A stretch of 64,000 nucleotides of DNA. It comes from Jiella flava (GTDB taxonomy: Bacteria; Pseudomonadota; Alphaproteobacteria; Rhizobiales; Rhizobiaceae). Each line of letters begins with the position of its first letter. Positions within the stretch are counted from its first letter, which is position 1. The translations under genes and the position numbers were made by a program. Shown here in pieces: positions 20,165 to 29,437 of this stretch. The DNA lies in assembly GCF_017349315.1 (NCBI RefSeq), contig NZ_JAFMPP010000003.1, positions 269,959 through 333,958 on the forward strand. Reading direction: 5' to 3'. The notes beneath the pieces were generated by a model. It was given only the letters and a program-made list of their open reading frames with translations. It was not told the origin of the DNA and searched no databases.

Positions 20165-21496
20165 ATGATCGTCCCTGCCATGAAAGCTGGCCTCAAAAGC
20201 CTCCTCACCGCCGCCTCCTTCGGCCTTCTTGCCTTCAGCGCCGCTCCGGCGGCCGCGGTCGACATCCAGGAGGTGACGAGCCCGGGAGGGATCAAGGCCT
20301 ATCTGGTCGAGGATCATTCCAACCCGCTGATCGCCGTCAACTTCGCCTTCAAGGGCGGGGGCTCGACCCAGGATCCGAAGGGCAAGGAGGGACTGGCCAA
20401 TCTGATGTCCGGGCTGCTCGACGAGGGCGCGGGCGATATCAAGAGCGCCGAATTCCAGTCGAAGCTCGATGACCTCGGCGTGTCGATGAGCTTCGATGCC
20501 GGCTATGACAATTTTACCGGCTCGTTCCGCACCATCACTGATTTCGAGGATCAGGCCTTCGGTCTCTTGCATCTGGCGCTGACCAATCCCCGCTTCGACA
20601 CCGAGCCGGTCAACCGGATCCGCGGCCAGATCGTCACCGGCCTCCTCGCCGATCGCAACGATCCGGGCGAGGTGGCCTCCAAGGCGTTTCGCGAGACGGT
20701 GTTTGCCGGCCATCCCTATGCGCGCCCGACCGAAGGCACGCCCGAGACCCTGGCGACGATCACTGCCGACGACCTCAAGACCTTTCGCCGTGACGTGTTC
20801 GCCAAGGACGATCTCGTCATCGGCGTCGTCGGCGACATCACCCCGGACAGATTGAAGACGCGGCTCGACCAGATTTTTGGCGATCTGGCGGCCAAGGCCA
20901 AGCTGACGCCGGTGCCGCTCGCCAAGCCGGTGATGGGCAAGGACGTGCAGGTCGACCTCGCGGTGCCGCAGACCAACATCCGGGTCGCGATGCCGGGCGT
21001 CTTGCGGCCCGATAAGGATTTCTTCGCTGCCTATCTGATGAACCATATTCTCGGCGGCGGCTCCTTCACCTCCTGGCTCTATGATGAAATTCGCGAGAAG
21101 CGGGGTTTGGCCTATGGCGCCTCGTCCTATCTGGCCACCTATGACCATGCCGGCATCATCGCGATCGCCACGGCGACCCGGGCCGATGCCGCGCCGCAGA
21201 CCGTGGATATCATCCGCAAGCAGCTGACCCGGATGGCCAAAGACGGGCCGACGACGGCGGAACTCGCCAAGGCCAAGGCCTATGTGAAGGGCTCCTACGC
21301 CGTGCGCAATCTGGACTCCTCGCTGGCCGTCGCCTCCACCCTGGTCGGCATCCAGCTCGACGATCTCGGCAAGGACTATATCGACAAGCGCCAGGCGCTG
21401 ATCGACGCGGTCAGCCTCGACGACGTCAAGGCGGTGGCGAAGAGGCTCCTCAGTGTCCAGCCGACGGTGGTCACGGTCGGCCCGGCGGCTTCGTAA
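20165..21496 (+). CDS. M16 family peptidase-like protein, non-catalytic partner
   Basis: About 443 residues with an N-terminal signal peptide ending near FSAAPAAA. It has the M16 fold (GLANLMSGLLDEGAG at the start, DEIREKRGLAYGASSYL in the second half), but the HxxEH zinc motif is absent: the aligned site reads NLMSGLLDEG. It is therefore predicted to be the structural subunit of a two-chain protease with the preceding active M16 protein. Possible starts are ATG 20165 and ATG 20180; a TTG at 20144 is less likely. Confidence 0.92.
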   Translation: MIVPAMKAGLKSLLTAASFGLLAFSAAPAAAVDIQEVTSPGGIKAYLVEDHSNPLIAVNFAFKGGGSTQDPKGKEGLANLMSGLLDEGAGDIKSAEFQSKLDDLGVSMSFDAGYDNFTGSFRTITDFEDQAFGLLHLALTNPRFDTEPVNRIRGQIVTGLLADRNDPGEVASKAFRETVFAGHPYARPTEGTPETLATITADDLKTFRRDVFAKDDLVIGVVGDITPDRLKTRLDQIFGDLAAKAKLTPVPLAKPVMGKDVQVDLAVPQTNIRVAMPGVLRPDKDFFAAYLMNHILGGGSFTSWLYDEIREKRGLAYGASSYLATYDHAGIIAIATATRADAAPQTVDIIRKQLTRMAKDGPTTAELAKAKAYVKGSYAVRNLDSSLAVASTLVGIQLDDLGKDYIDKRQALIDAVSLDDVKAVAKRLLSVQPTVVTVGPAAS

Positions 21497-21509
21497 CGGC
21501 GGCGTGGCG

Positions 21510-22391
21510 ATGCGGCTCGGAATCGCGCTTGGCGGTGGCGGCGCACGGGGGCTCGCCCACATCCACGTCCTTGAGGCGCTGGATGAGCTCGGCATCCGGC
21601 CGGTGCGGATCATCGGTTCGTCGATCGGTGCAATCATCGGCGCCGGCTACGCAGCGGGCATGCCGGCGCGGGACATCCGCGCCTATATGCTCGATTGCTT
21701 CACCAGCCCGCGCATCGTCATCGGTCGGCTGTGGCAGACGCGGCCGGTGTCGTTGCAGGAGTTTTTGAACGACGGCGGGTTTCGCGTCGGTCAGCTCAAT
21801 GCCCGGCGGGTGATCATGGCCTTCATGCCGCCGGATGTGCCGCTGACCTTCGAGGAGCTGCAGATTCCGCTCGGCGTGATGGCGACGGATTTCTTCGCCC
21901 GCTCCGAATGCGAGATCGAGACCGGCGATCTGCGCAGCGCCATCGCGGCTTCGGCGGCGATCCCGGCGGTGTTTCGGCCGGTGCGGCGGGACGGGCGGGT
22001 GCTGGTCGATGGCGGCATCTATAATCCGCTCCCCTTCGACCGGCTGAAGAGCGTCGCCGACTTCACCATCGCCGTCGACGTCAATGGCGGGCCGGAGGGC
22101 GACGGCAGCCGGTTGCCGACGCCGGTTCAGGCGATGATCGGGGCCTCGCAGCTCACCATGCAGTCGATCATCGACACGAAGCTGAAGATGGCCCCGCCGG
22201 ATCTTCTGTTCCGTCCGCCGGTGTCGCTCTACGGGGTGCTCGACTTTTTGCGCTCGAGCGAGATCCTCAGCGCCACCGAGGGCCTGAAAGACGAGGCCAA
22301 ACGGGCGATCACCCACCATCTCGAAGCCCATCACAAGACGGGTCACGAGGTCTTGGAGCGGCTTGCAACGGCGGCAGCCGCGTCGGACTGA
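21510..22391 (+). CDS. patatin-like phospholipase / RssA-type lipase
   Basis: About 293 residues. The oxyanion-hole motif GGGGARG is at residues 8-14, the lipase box GSSIG holds the nucleophile Ser38, and the catalytic aspartate is in VDGGIYNPLP near residue 167. All three define an active bacterial patatin-like protein. It has no signal peptide and is presumably cytoplasmic or peripheral to the inner membrane. It starts 13 bases after the inactive M16 gene, so it is probably in the same transcript. The natural substrate is unknown. Confidence 0.9.
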   Translation: MRLGIALGGGGARGLAHIHVLEALDELGIRPVRIIGSSIGAIIGAGYAAGMPARDIRAYMLDCFTSPRIVIGRLWQTRPVSLQEFLNDGGFRVGQLNARRVIMAFMPPDVPLTFEELQIPLGVMATDFFARSECEIETGDLRSAIAASAAIPAVFRPVRRDGRVLVDGGIYNPLPFDRLKSVADFTIAVDVNGGPEGDGSRLPTPVQAMIGASQLTMQSIIDTKLKMAPPDLLFRPPVSLYGVLDFLRSSEILSATEGLKDEAKRAITHHLEAHHKTGHEVLERLATAAAASD

Positions 22392-22412
22392 CCTGTCCGA
22401 TCCTGGAGGCGC

Positions 22413-23831
22413 TCAGCTGGCCAGTGGGTCTTCGCGAGGCCCTGCGGCGCGCACGGCCAGAGCAAGTCCGACGAGAAAGAACACGATCAAGCTTGCCATG
22501 CCGATGCGCGAGGCGGCAACGGGGTCGAAGCGTTGCGCGGCAAAAGCTGTCGCCGCGCTGACGGCCGCCGGCGCCAGAAACGAGGTGGCCCGGCCAATGA
22601 AGGCATAAAAGCCGAAATAGCGGCCGGCCTCGGCGGCGCTGACGGATTTCGCCATCCACGAGCGCGAGGAGGCCTGGATCGGGCCGAAGGCCACGCCGAT
22701 CAACAGGCCGAAGACGATGTAGCTCTTTTCCGCCCCGCTCTCGAACAGGCCGGTGCCATCGGCCGGCGGCGCGAAGGTCAACAGGCCGAACAAGGTGGAG
22801 TCGGGGCTGGTCGAGACGATGCCGATCGTCGCTAGACACAGGCAGCCGATTGCCATGATCACCACGGCCTTGGAGCCGAGACGGGCGTCGAGCATGCCGG
22901 CGAGGAAGCAGCCGGGAATGGCGACGACGTTGAGGATGATCCCGAACAGCCCGCTTTCGGTGATCGACCAGCCGAACATGCCCGCCGCGAAGGCGCCGCC
23001 GAGGACCAGCAGGGCGTTGACCCCGTCCTGATAGATCATCCGTGCGATCAGAAAGTGAAACAGCGCCCGGCGCTGGCGGATCTCGCGAAAGGTTGCCGCC
23101 AGATCGCCGAGCCCTTGCCGCATCGCGGCGACGACAGATTCGCCGCGCGGCCGGTCGGGGGTGACGACGAACATCGGCAGGATGAACACGACGTACCACA
23201 GGGCGGCGAGCGGCGCGGTCGCTCGCGAGCCTTCGCCGAGCGCCGGATCGAGACCGAAGGCTGGCGTCAGGCCGAGCAGCGTAAGGCCGGTCTCTTTCGA
23301 TCCGGCCAGACAGGCGAGGGCGGCGATCAGAAAGACGATGCCGCCGGCATAGCCAAGGCCCCAGGCAACGTTGGAGACCCGGCCGATCTCGTCGTTCTTC
23401 AACAGCCGCGGCATCATCGCGTCGTTGAAGACGATGGAAAACTCCGCCGCGACGGTGGCGAGAACAATGAGCAGCGCCGCCAAAAGAAGCGACGAGCGCG
23501 GAGCGGCGAACCACAACAGACACAAGGCGCTGATTTTGACCACCGCGAAGGCGGCGATCCAGGGCTTGCGCGGCCCCGCCCGGTCGGCGACGGTGCCGAG
23601 AAAGGGCGAGCCGAGGGCGACGAAAATACCGGCGAGCGTCGCGGCCAGGGCCCACCATTTTTGCCCCGTCGCCGGATCGGGCGCGAGCTGCGAGACGAAA
23701 TAGGGGCCGAAGACGAAGGTGATCACCACCGTGAAAAACGGCTGGGCGGCAAAATCGAAGGCCATCCACCCCCAGACGCCCGGACGCCTCAGCGCCGGGC
23801 GCGGGTCCGCCGTCAGACGATCCGATGTCAC
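22413..23831 (-). CDS. UMF1/Atg22-type MFS permease
   Basis: 472 residues with about 12 hydrophobic segments. The N-terminal WGWMAFDFAAQPFFTVVITF and the long central loop fit the UMF1 family (bacterial relatives of the yeast vacuolar effluxer Atg22). GTVADRAGPRKPWI matches the MFS loop 2-3 motif. Substrate is unknown; yeast Atg22 exports amino acids. It is convergent with the patatin-like gene, separated by only 21 bases. Confidence 0.85.
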   Translation of the reverse strand: MTSDRLTADPRPALRRPGVWGWMAFDFAAQPFFTVVITFVFGPYFVSQLAPDPATGQKWWALAATLAGIFVALGSPFLGTVADRAGPRKPWIAAFAVVKISALCLLWFAAPRSSLLLAALLIVLATVAAEFSIVFNDAMMPRLLKNDEIGRVSNVAWGLGYAGGIVFLIAALACLAGSKETGLTLLGLTPAFGLDPALGEGSRATAPLAALWYVVFILPMFVVTPDRPRGESVVAAMRQGLGDLAATFREIRQRRALFHFLIARMIYQDGVNALLVLGGAFAAGMFGWSITESGLFGIILNVVAIPGCFLAGMLDARLGSKAVVIMAIGCLCLATIGIVSTSPDSTLFGLLTFAPPADGTGLFESGAEKSYIVFGLLIGVAFGPIQASSRSWMAKSVSAAEAGRYFGFYAFIGRATSFLAPAAVSAATAFAAQRFDPVAASRIGMASLIVFFLVGLALAVRAAGPREDPLAS

Positions 23832-23918
23832 GTTTGGGCGATCCCCTTCGTCCGGCGCAGCGATCGGGTCTGCTGCATTGATTGCTGGGTCAGAGGTAAA
23901 GGCGTCGCCGCTGATCGG

Positions 23919-24113
23919 TCAAGCGATGTCCAGCTTCGTCACACGGCTGACGTTGACGTTTCGCTCGGCACGCCAAGCATCGTATGATGCCTGCATCCGA
24001 AGCCACACCTCGGCGCCGTCGCCGAAGACGGCGCCACGTTTCGCCGCGACTTGAGGTGTGACGGGTTTGGCTTCGTTGAGAAGATCGTAAAGATGCTGCC
24101 GTGAAATCCGGAC
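23919..24113 (-). pseudogene. higA: HigA-type antitoxin fragment (Xre family)
   Basis: On the minus strand an open stretch of about 64 codons reads ISRQHLYDLLNE, then AAKRGAVFGDGAEVWLRMQ, then ASYDAWRAERN, ending VNVSRVTKLDIA and a stop. This matches the second half of HigA/VapI-type antitoxins: the end of the HTH, the conserved WLRMQ..YD.W block, and the tail. An in-frame TGA sits immediately upstream (24114-24116), the N-terminal third of the HTH is missing, and no higB toxin gene precedes it. It appears to be the relic of a lost toxin-antitoxin pair. Confidence 0.7.
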
Positions 24114-24162
24114 TCAATCGATCGAAAAGTCGTGCCCATATTCTGTTTCAAGATATGAGTCA

Positions 24163-24201
24163 CTTGGACATCTGTCAGCATTTTGTTGACAGATGTCCAA
24201 G
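24163..24201. repeat. perfect 15-bp inverted repeat
   Basis: CTTGGACATCTGTCA (24163-24177) and TGACAGATGTCCAAG (24187-24201) are perfect reverse complements around a 9-base spacer. It lies between the higA relic and the 3' end of the glutamate dehydrogenase gene. No T-run follows on either strand, so it is a weak terminator candidate; an operator or a mobile-element scar is possible. Confidence 0.85.
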
Positions 24202-24248
24202 CGATCTCGGCCCTCAAAGCTTTCGGCGCTGCGAGCGCTAAGCGCCGG

Positions 24249-27200
24249 TCAGACCTGCCCGGCGAGATCCGATAAAAGGCCGGCGGCGACTGTGAGCCGC
24301 GAGACCGACGTCTCGCCGCTGCCGGCGAGCGAGACGAGCTGATTGCGGACCCGGTCAAGGGTGCCGTGGCGGGCCTCGGCCCAGGCGTCGACCGCTTCGC
24401 CGCTCGTCAGCACCGCCGCCGTCAGCTGGCGCCGCGCCTTGGCGATCTGGCTTTCGGCGCGCTGCAGGGCCAGCGTCTCGAAATAATCGTTGGCATCGTA
24501 GCGGAACAGGGCGCCTTCCAGCCGGCCGATCTCGAAGAGGTGGGTGACGTCGAAATAGGCCGCGACCGTTTCCTCCAGCGACTGGCCGGTTTCGCGCGAG
24601 ACGGCTGCGATGTCCGGGATGAGCGCGAACAATGGCAGCCGGGCGATGTCCTTTGCGAGTTCATCCGGCACGCCTTGCCGTGCCCAGTCGGCGGCCCGTT
24701 GCTCGGCGTCGTCGCGCGCGGCCGCGGAGGCAAGGTCCGTCAGCTTGCCGCCGAGTTGGCCGAGGGCGTCGCGGCTTTCGATGACGACACTGGTCAGTCC
24801 CGACTGGAAGCTCTCATTGAGGACGTACCAGAGCGTCAGCCGATGCAGGAACCGGCCGAGCTCGCGGTAGAGACCGTTCTGGACCGTGCCCGCGAGCGTC
24901 GTGTCGAGGGCGTCGATCCGCTCGTAGAGGGCGCGGATGTCGAAGCCGTCCTTGGCCGCGACGAAAGCCTGGACGACGGCGGAGGGCGATGCGCCGGTGG
25001 ATTCCTCCATGGTGGTGACGAAGGTCGGTCCGGTGCGGTTGACCATCTCGTTGGCCAGCACCGTCGCGATGATCTCGCGGGCCAGGCGATGGCCCTTGAT
25101 GTCGCGGGAAAAATCCCGCCGCATCGGCATTGGGAAGTAATCGTGCAGCCGGTCTTCGAGATAGGGATCGTCCGGCAGATCGCCGGCGACGAGGTCGTCG
25201 AACAGCGTGATCTTGGCGTAAGCGAGAATGACTCCGATTTCCGGCCGCGTCAGACCCTGGCCGGTGCTGCGCAGATCGGCGATGGCACCGTCGGAAGGCA
25301 GCGTCTCGACGCTTCGGTCGAGATGGCCGGCGCCTTCGAGGACGCTCATGAAGCGCGACTGAAGCGCCAGTGCCGCCACGCCCTCGCGCTGTTCGAGCGA
25401 GATCGCCAGGGTCTGTTCGTAATTGTTGGCCAGCACGAGCTCGGCCACTTCACGGGTCATCGCGGCCAAAAGGGCGTTGCGAACCTTGCGATTCAGGCGC
25501 CCGTCGCTCATCGCCGCCTTCAGCGCGATCTTGATGTTGACCTCGACGTCGGAGGTGTTGACGCCGGCGGAGTTGTCGATCGCATCGGAATTGATCCGCC
25601 CGCCTTTCCGGGCAAATTCGATCCGGCCCCGTTGGGTGACGCCGAGATTGGCGCCTTCGCCGATCACCTTGGCTCTGACCTCGGCGGCCGTCACGCGCAC
25701 CGCGTCGTTCGCGCGGTCGCCGACATCGACATTGGTCTCGCTGGTGGCGCGCACATAGGTGCCGATGCCGCCGAACCAGAGCAGATCGACCGGCGCCTTG
25801 AGGATCGCGGCGATGATCTCCGACGGCGTGCCCTCGTTGCGATCGTAGCCGATCGCCGCCATCGCTTCGTCGGACAGATGAATCAGCTTCTCCTTGCGGG
25901 AGAACACGCCGCCCCCATGAGAAATCTTGGCCGTGTCGTAGTCCTGCCAGGACGAGCGGGGGAGCTCGAAGAGGCGCTTGCGCTCTTCGAAGGAGGCCGC
26001 GGCATCGGGATCGGGATCGATGAAGATGTCGCGGTGATCGAAGGCGGCGACCAGGCGCGTCTTTTGCGACAACAGCATGCCGTTGCCGAAAACGTCGCCC
26101 GACATATCGCCGCAGCCGACTGCGGTGAACGGTTCGGACTGGATGTCCCAGGCACCGCTTTCCTCCCGCTCGACCTCGCGGAAATGGCGCTTGACCGCCT
26201 CCCAGGCACCGCGGGCGGTGATGCCCATGGCCTTGTGATCGTAGCCGGCCGAGCCGCCTGATGCGAAGGCGTCGTCGAGCCAGAAGTCTTCCGATCGGGC
26301 AATCGCGTTGGCGGTATCGGAGAAGGTCGCGGTGCCCTTGTCGGCGGCGACGACGAAATAGGGATCGTCACCGTCATGGCGGCGAACTTTATCGGGCGGC
26401 AACACGGCCTCGCCGACGATGTTGTCGGTCACCGAAAGGAGCGAGGCGACGAAGACGACATAGGCGGCGCGCCCCGCCTTGAACCAGGCGTCGCGCTGGG
26501 CCGCGTCCGGCAGGCGCTTGGGATAAAAGCCGCCCTTGGCGCCGACCGGCACGATCACCGCGTTCTTCACCTGTTGCGCCTTGACCAGGCCGAGCACCTC
26601 GGTGCGGTAGTCCTGGGCCCGATCCGACCAGCGCAGACCGCCACGCGCCACCTGGCCGAAGCGCAGATGGACGCCCTCGACCCGGGCGTCGAAGACGAAG
26701 ATCTCGCGATAGGGGACGGGGGCCGGCAGCCCTTCGACCGAAGCGGAGTCGAGTTTAAAGGCCAGCGCCGGCGCGACCTTGCCGGGTTCGGAAGCGGCGT
26801 CGGCCGACATCCCGTCGACGGCGAAGTAATTGGTCCGCAGCGTCGCCAAAATCACGTTCAGGAAGCGCCGCAAGATGCGGTCGTCGTCGATTGAATCCAC
26901 CGCGTCGAGCGCCGTGGTGATTGCGTCGTGGATCGCTGCCGCACCGCGCGCCATAGCTCGCTTGGCCTGACGGTTTTCCGGTTCGCTCTCGCGGTTTGCC
27001 GCCTCGCCCGTGGCGTGTCCTCCCTCGGCGGGATCGAGCGAGGTTTCGAACAGGCGCCACAGGGCGGTGGTGATCGCCGGCTGCCGGACGAGAGCGTCCG
27101 ACAGATAGTCCGGCGAATAGCCAAGCCCCGCCTGGCGCAGATAGCGCGCATAGGCGCGCAGCACGTTCGCCTTGCGGAAGTTGAGGCCGGCCTCGAGGAC

Positions 27201-29159
27201 CAGGGCGTTGAACCCGTCATTTTCGATCCGGCCATGCCAGACCGCGCCGAAAGCCGCTTGCAGCGCTTCGCCGCCATCGTCGAGGCCGATCGCACCGCCA
27301 CGCCGGCGCACCAGATCCATATCGTGCAGATGGACGCTCTCGCCGCTCGGCAGCGCGATCCGGAAGGTGCGCTCGGAGACGACGCCGAAGCCCATGTTCT
27401 CCAGGATCGGCACCCGGGTCGACAGCGCGACGGCTTTGCCGAGGTGATAGATCTTCAGCCGCACGATCTCGTCGGTGTCGCCGTCGCGGCGATAAAAGTC
27501 GGTGACGAGCGGCTCGTCGTCGGAGAGCTTCTGGACCACCGCGACGTCGTGCACCGCTTCGGCCGGCGAAATGCTGTCGCGGTAGCTGCCCGGCAGGCCG
27601 CTGGCAAAACGCTGATGATGGGCCGGCGCGCCGGCATGGCCGAGGGCGGCGATGAACTCGTCTTCCCAGTTCTTCGCCATTTCGGCGATGCGCGCTTCCA
27701 ATCGCTCGACGTCGACCTCGGGCGTCGGATCGCCGGCTCGGCCGATGATGATGTGAACACGGGCGAGCAGGCCTTCCGGGAAGGCCGGATAATAGGCCGA
27801 GACGTGGCCGTCATAAGCGTCGGCGAGCAGATGGCCGATCCGTTCGCGCAGGCGCGAATCGTAGCGATCGCGCGGCACATAGACGATGATCGAGGCGAAG
27901 CGGTCGAACTTGTCGACCCGTGGCAGCACCCGCACGCGCGGCCGCTCGCCAAGTTCGACGACGATCGCCGCATAGCGCTCGAGCCGCTCCACATCGATCT
28001 GGAAGACCTCGTCGCGGGGATAGGATTCCAGCGCATTGAGCAGCGCCTTGCCGGAATGGGATTGCGGGTGAAAGCCGGAATGGGCGATCACCGTCTGCGC
28101 CTTCAGCCGCACATAGGGGATGGTCAGGATCGAGCGGGTATAGGCGGTGGAGGTGAAAAGGCCGATGATCCGCAATTCGCCGGTCAGTTGGCCTTCGGTG
28201 TCGTAGAGCTTGACGCCGATGTAATCCATATAGGCCCGGCGATGGACCCGTGAGCGGGCATTCGCCTTGGTGACGATCAAGGGGCTCGCGGCTTTCAGAA
28301 AGGCTCGGATCTCCGGTGTCGTGATCATTGGGCGGCCGGGGCGGCCGAGAATGCGCACATCGGGATCGGAAAGAATGCCGAGAGCGTCGCTCTGGCGCCG
28401 CTGCAAGACCTCGCCGCCGCTCTCGCCATTATAGTCGTATTCGCAGGTGCCGAGGAAGATGAAGTTGTCGTCGCGCAGCCATTCCAAAAGCCGCGCGGCC
28501 TCGCTGACCCGGTTCTTCTGTTCGTCATCGGTGAGGGTTTGCCCCCGTCGGTCGAGATCGTCGACCGCTTGGCTCACCCTTTCGCGCATCGCCTGAAAAT
28601 CGCGGTTGGCGTGCCCGACCTGGGCGAGGATCGTTTCCAGCGCTTTGGAGAGATCGGACCCCGGCTCAGCGCCGGTCATCGGATCGACCGCGAATTGGAT
28701 GAGGCTGGTGCGCGTGGTGCCGGCCGGCGTCTCCTCGCCCGGGCGCGAGGCGGAGAAGTCGACGATCGTCCCGCTCTCGTCGCGTGTCACGTCGAGGATC
28801 GGGTGGGAGATGTAGTGGATTTCGTTCGCGCGGTCGGCGATCTCGGCGGTCAGCGAACCGAACAGAAAGGCCATGTCGTCGCTGACGATGGTGACGAGAT
28901 CCTGCAATTCGCCGCGATGGCGAAACTCGTCCGGACGGTCGATCCAGACCAGCGCTTTGCCGCGCCGGTGTGTCGCCAGCGCTTCGGCGCCGGTCCTCGC
29001 CGCCGCGGCGAGCGCCACTGTTTCGAAGGTCGCAAGATCCTCTCCGGGGGGGCGGGCGAAAAGCAGGGGGGCGAGTTTCGCGCCGGCGCTGCATTCGCCA
29101 AGCGCCGCGGTGACGGCTTCTACGACTTTGGCTTTTTGCCCATTCACGTCTTCGATCAT
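24249..29159 (-). CDS. NAD-specific glutamate dehydrogenase, large (180-kDa) type
   Basis: About 1,636 residues. The start at 29159 follows GGAGGGACCGCG, in preference to a longer frame. The protein has the architecture of the large NAD-GDH family: N-terminal ACT-like regions, a central catalytic domain with LRFGQVARGGLRWSDRAQDYRTEV and NAVIVPVGAKGGF, and an NAD-binding part with VVAADKGTATFSD and GCGDMSGDVFGNGML. A C-terminal helical region closes it. It oxidises glutamate to 2-oxoglutarate and ammonia, used mainly in catabolism of glutamate-family amino acids. Length is normal for the family. It is monocistronic, facing a putative tiny gene upstream. Confidence 0.97.
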   Translation of the reverse strand: MIEDVNGQKAKVVEAVTAALGECSAGAKLAPLLFARPPGEDLATFETVALAAAARTGAEALATHRRGKALVWIDRPDEFRHRGELQDLVTIVSDDMAFLFGSLTAEIADRANEIHYISHPILDVTRDESGTIVDFSASRPGEETPAGTTRTSLIQFAVDPMTGAEPGSDLSKALETILAQVGHANRDFQAMRERVSQAVDDLDRRGQTLTDDEQKNRVSEAARLLEWLRDDNFIFLGTCEYDYNGESGGEVLQRRQSDALGILSDPDVRILGRPGRPMITTPEIRAFLKAASPLIVTKANARSRVHRRAYMDYIGVKLYDTEGQLTGELRIIGLFTSTAYTRSILTIPYVRLKAQTVIAHSGFHPQSHSGKALLNALESYPRDEVFQIDVERLERYAAIVVELGERPRVRVLPRVDKFDRFASIIVYVPRDRYDSRLRERIGHLLADAYDGHVSAYYPAFPEGLLARVHIIIGRAGDPTPEVDVERLEARIAEMAKNWEDEFIAALGHAGAPAHHQRFASGLPGSYRDSISPAEAVHDVAVVQKLSDDEPLVTDFYRRDGDTDEIVRLKIYHLGKAVALSTRVPILENMGFGVVSERTFRIALPSGESVHLHDMDLVRRRGGAIGLDDGGEALQAAFGAVWHGRIENDGFNALVLEAGLNFRKANVLRAYARYLRQAGLGYSPDYLSDALVRQPAITTALWRLFETSLDPAEGGHATGEAANRESEPENRQAKRAMARGAAAIHDAITTALDAVDSIDDDRILRRFLNVILATLRTNYFAVDGMSADAASEPGKVAPALAFKLDSASVEGLPAPVPYREIFVFDARVEGVHLRFGQVARGGLRWSDRAQDYRTEVLGLVKAQQVKNAVIVPVGAKGGFYPKRLPDAAQRDAWFKAGRAAYVVFVASLLSVTDNIVGEAVLPPDKVRRHDGDDPYFVVAADKGTATFSDTANAIARSEDFWLDDAFASGGSAGYDHKAMGITARGAWEAVKRHFREVEREESGAWDIQSEPFTAVGCGDMSGDVFGNGMLLSQKTRLVAAFDHRDIFIDPDPDAAASFEERKRLFELPRSSWQDYDTAKISHGGGVFSRKEKLIHLSDEAMAAIGYDRNEGTPSEIIAAILKAPVDLLWFGGIGTYVRATSETNVDVGDRANDAVRVTAAEVRAKVIGEGANLGVTQRGRIEFARKGGRINSDAIDNSAGVNTSDVEVNIKIALKAAMSDGRLNRKVRNALLAAMTREVAELVLANNYEQTLAISLEQREGVAALALQSRFMSVLEGAGHLDRSVETLPSDGAIADLRSTGQGLTRPEIGVILAYAKITLFDDLVAGDLPDDPYLEDRLHDYFPMPMRRDFSRDIKGHRLAREIIATVLANEMVNRTGPTFVTTMEESTGASPSAVVQAFVAAKDGFDIRALYERIDALDTTLAGTVQNGLYRELGRFLHRLTLWYVLNESFQSGLTSVVIESRDALGQLGGKLTDLASAAARDDAEQRAADWARQGVPDELAKDIARLPLFALIPDIAAVSRETGQSLEETVAAYFDVTHLFEIGRLEGALFRYDANDYFETLALQRAESQIAKARRQLTAAVLTSGEAVDAWAEARHGTLDRVRNQLVSLAGSGETSVSRLTVAAGLLSDLAGQV

Positions 29160-29253
29160 CGCGGTCCCTCCTCGCACGCCCCAGCTTATGGCATCAATCA
29201 TAGTGGAGAGGGCCGGAACTGCGAGGCGTTCGGCTGGTCACGGGAGGTTGCAA

Positions 29254-29385
29254 ATGACTCGCGATCGCGACGAATCGGTGACGGCACTTGATCTCGGCCT
29301 TGTCGACCCACGGTGGGAACGCACCACGGCTGATTTCGACACGGGCGTGGCTTGGCGAGGGGCGGGCGGATTGAAGCGCCGCTGA
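29254..29385 (+). CDS. possible 43-residue small protein
   Basis: An open frame beginning MTRDRDESVTALDLG is preceded by GGGAGG seven bases before the ATG, an unusually good ribosome-binding site for a chance frame. It lies in the otherwise gene-free 278-base stretch between the start of glutamate dehydrogenase (minus) and the end of the LemA gene (minus). The sequence has no recognisable motif, so it may be spurious. Confidence 0.3.
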   Translation: MTRDRDESVTALDLGLVDPRWERTTADFDTGVAWRGAGGLKRR

Positions 29386-29437
29386 GGCGCGGCATTCGTC
29401 GGGGGAACGCTCATGGCGTAAGGGCGGGCGGCAGCGA

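Noticed and set aside
24366..26261. 630-codon plus-strand open frame and several other long frames between 24 and 29 kb
   Set aside because: Antisense shadows of the glutamate dehydrogenase gene, Arg/Gly/His-rich with no recognisable family.
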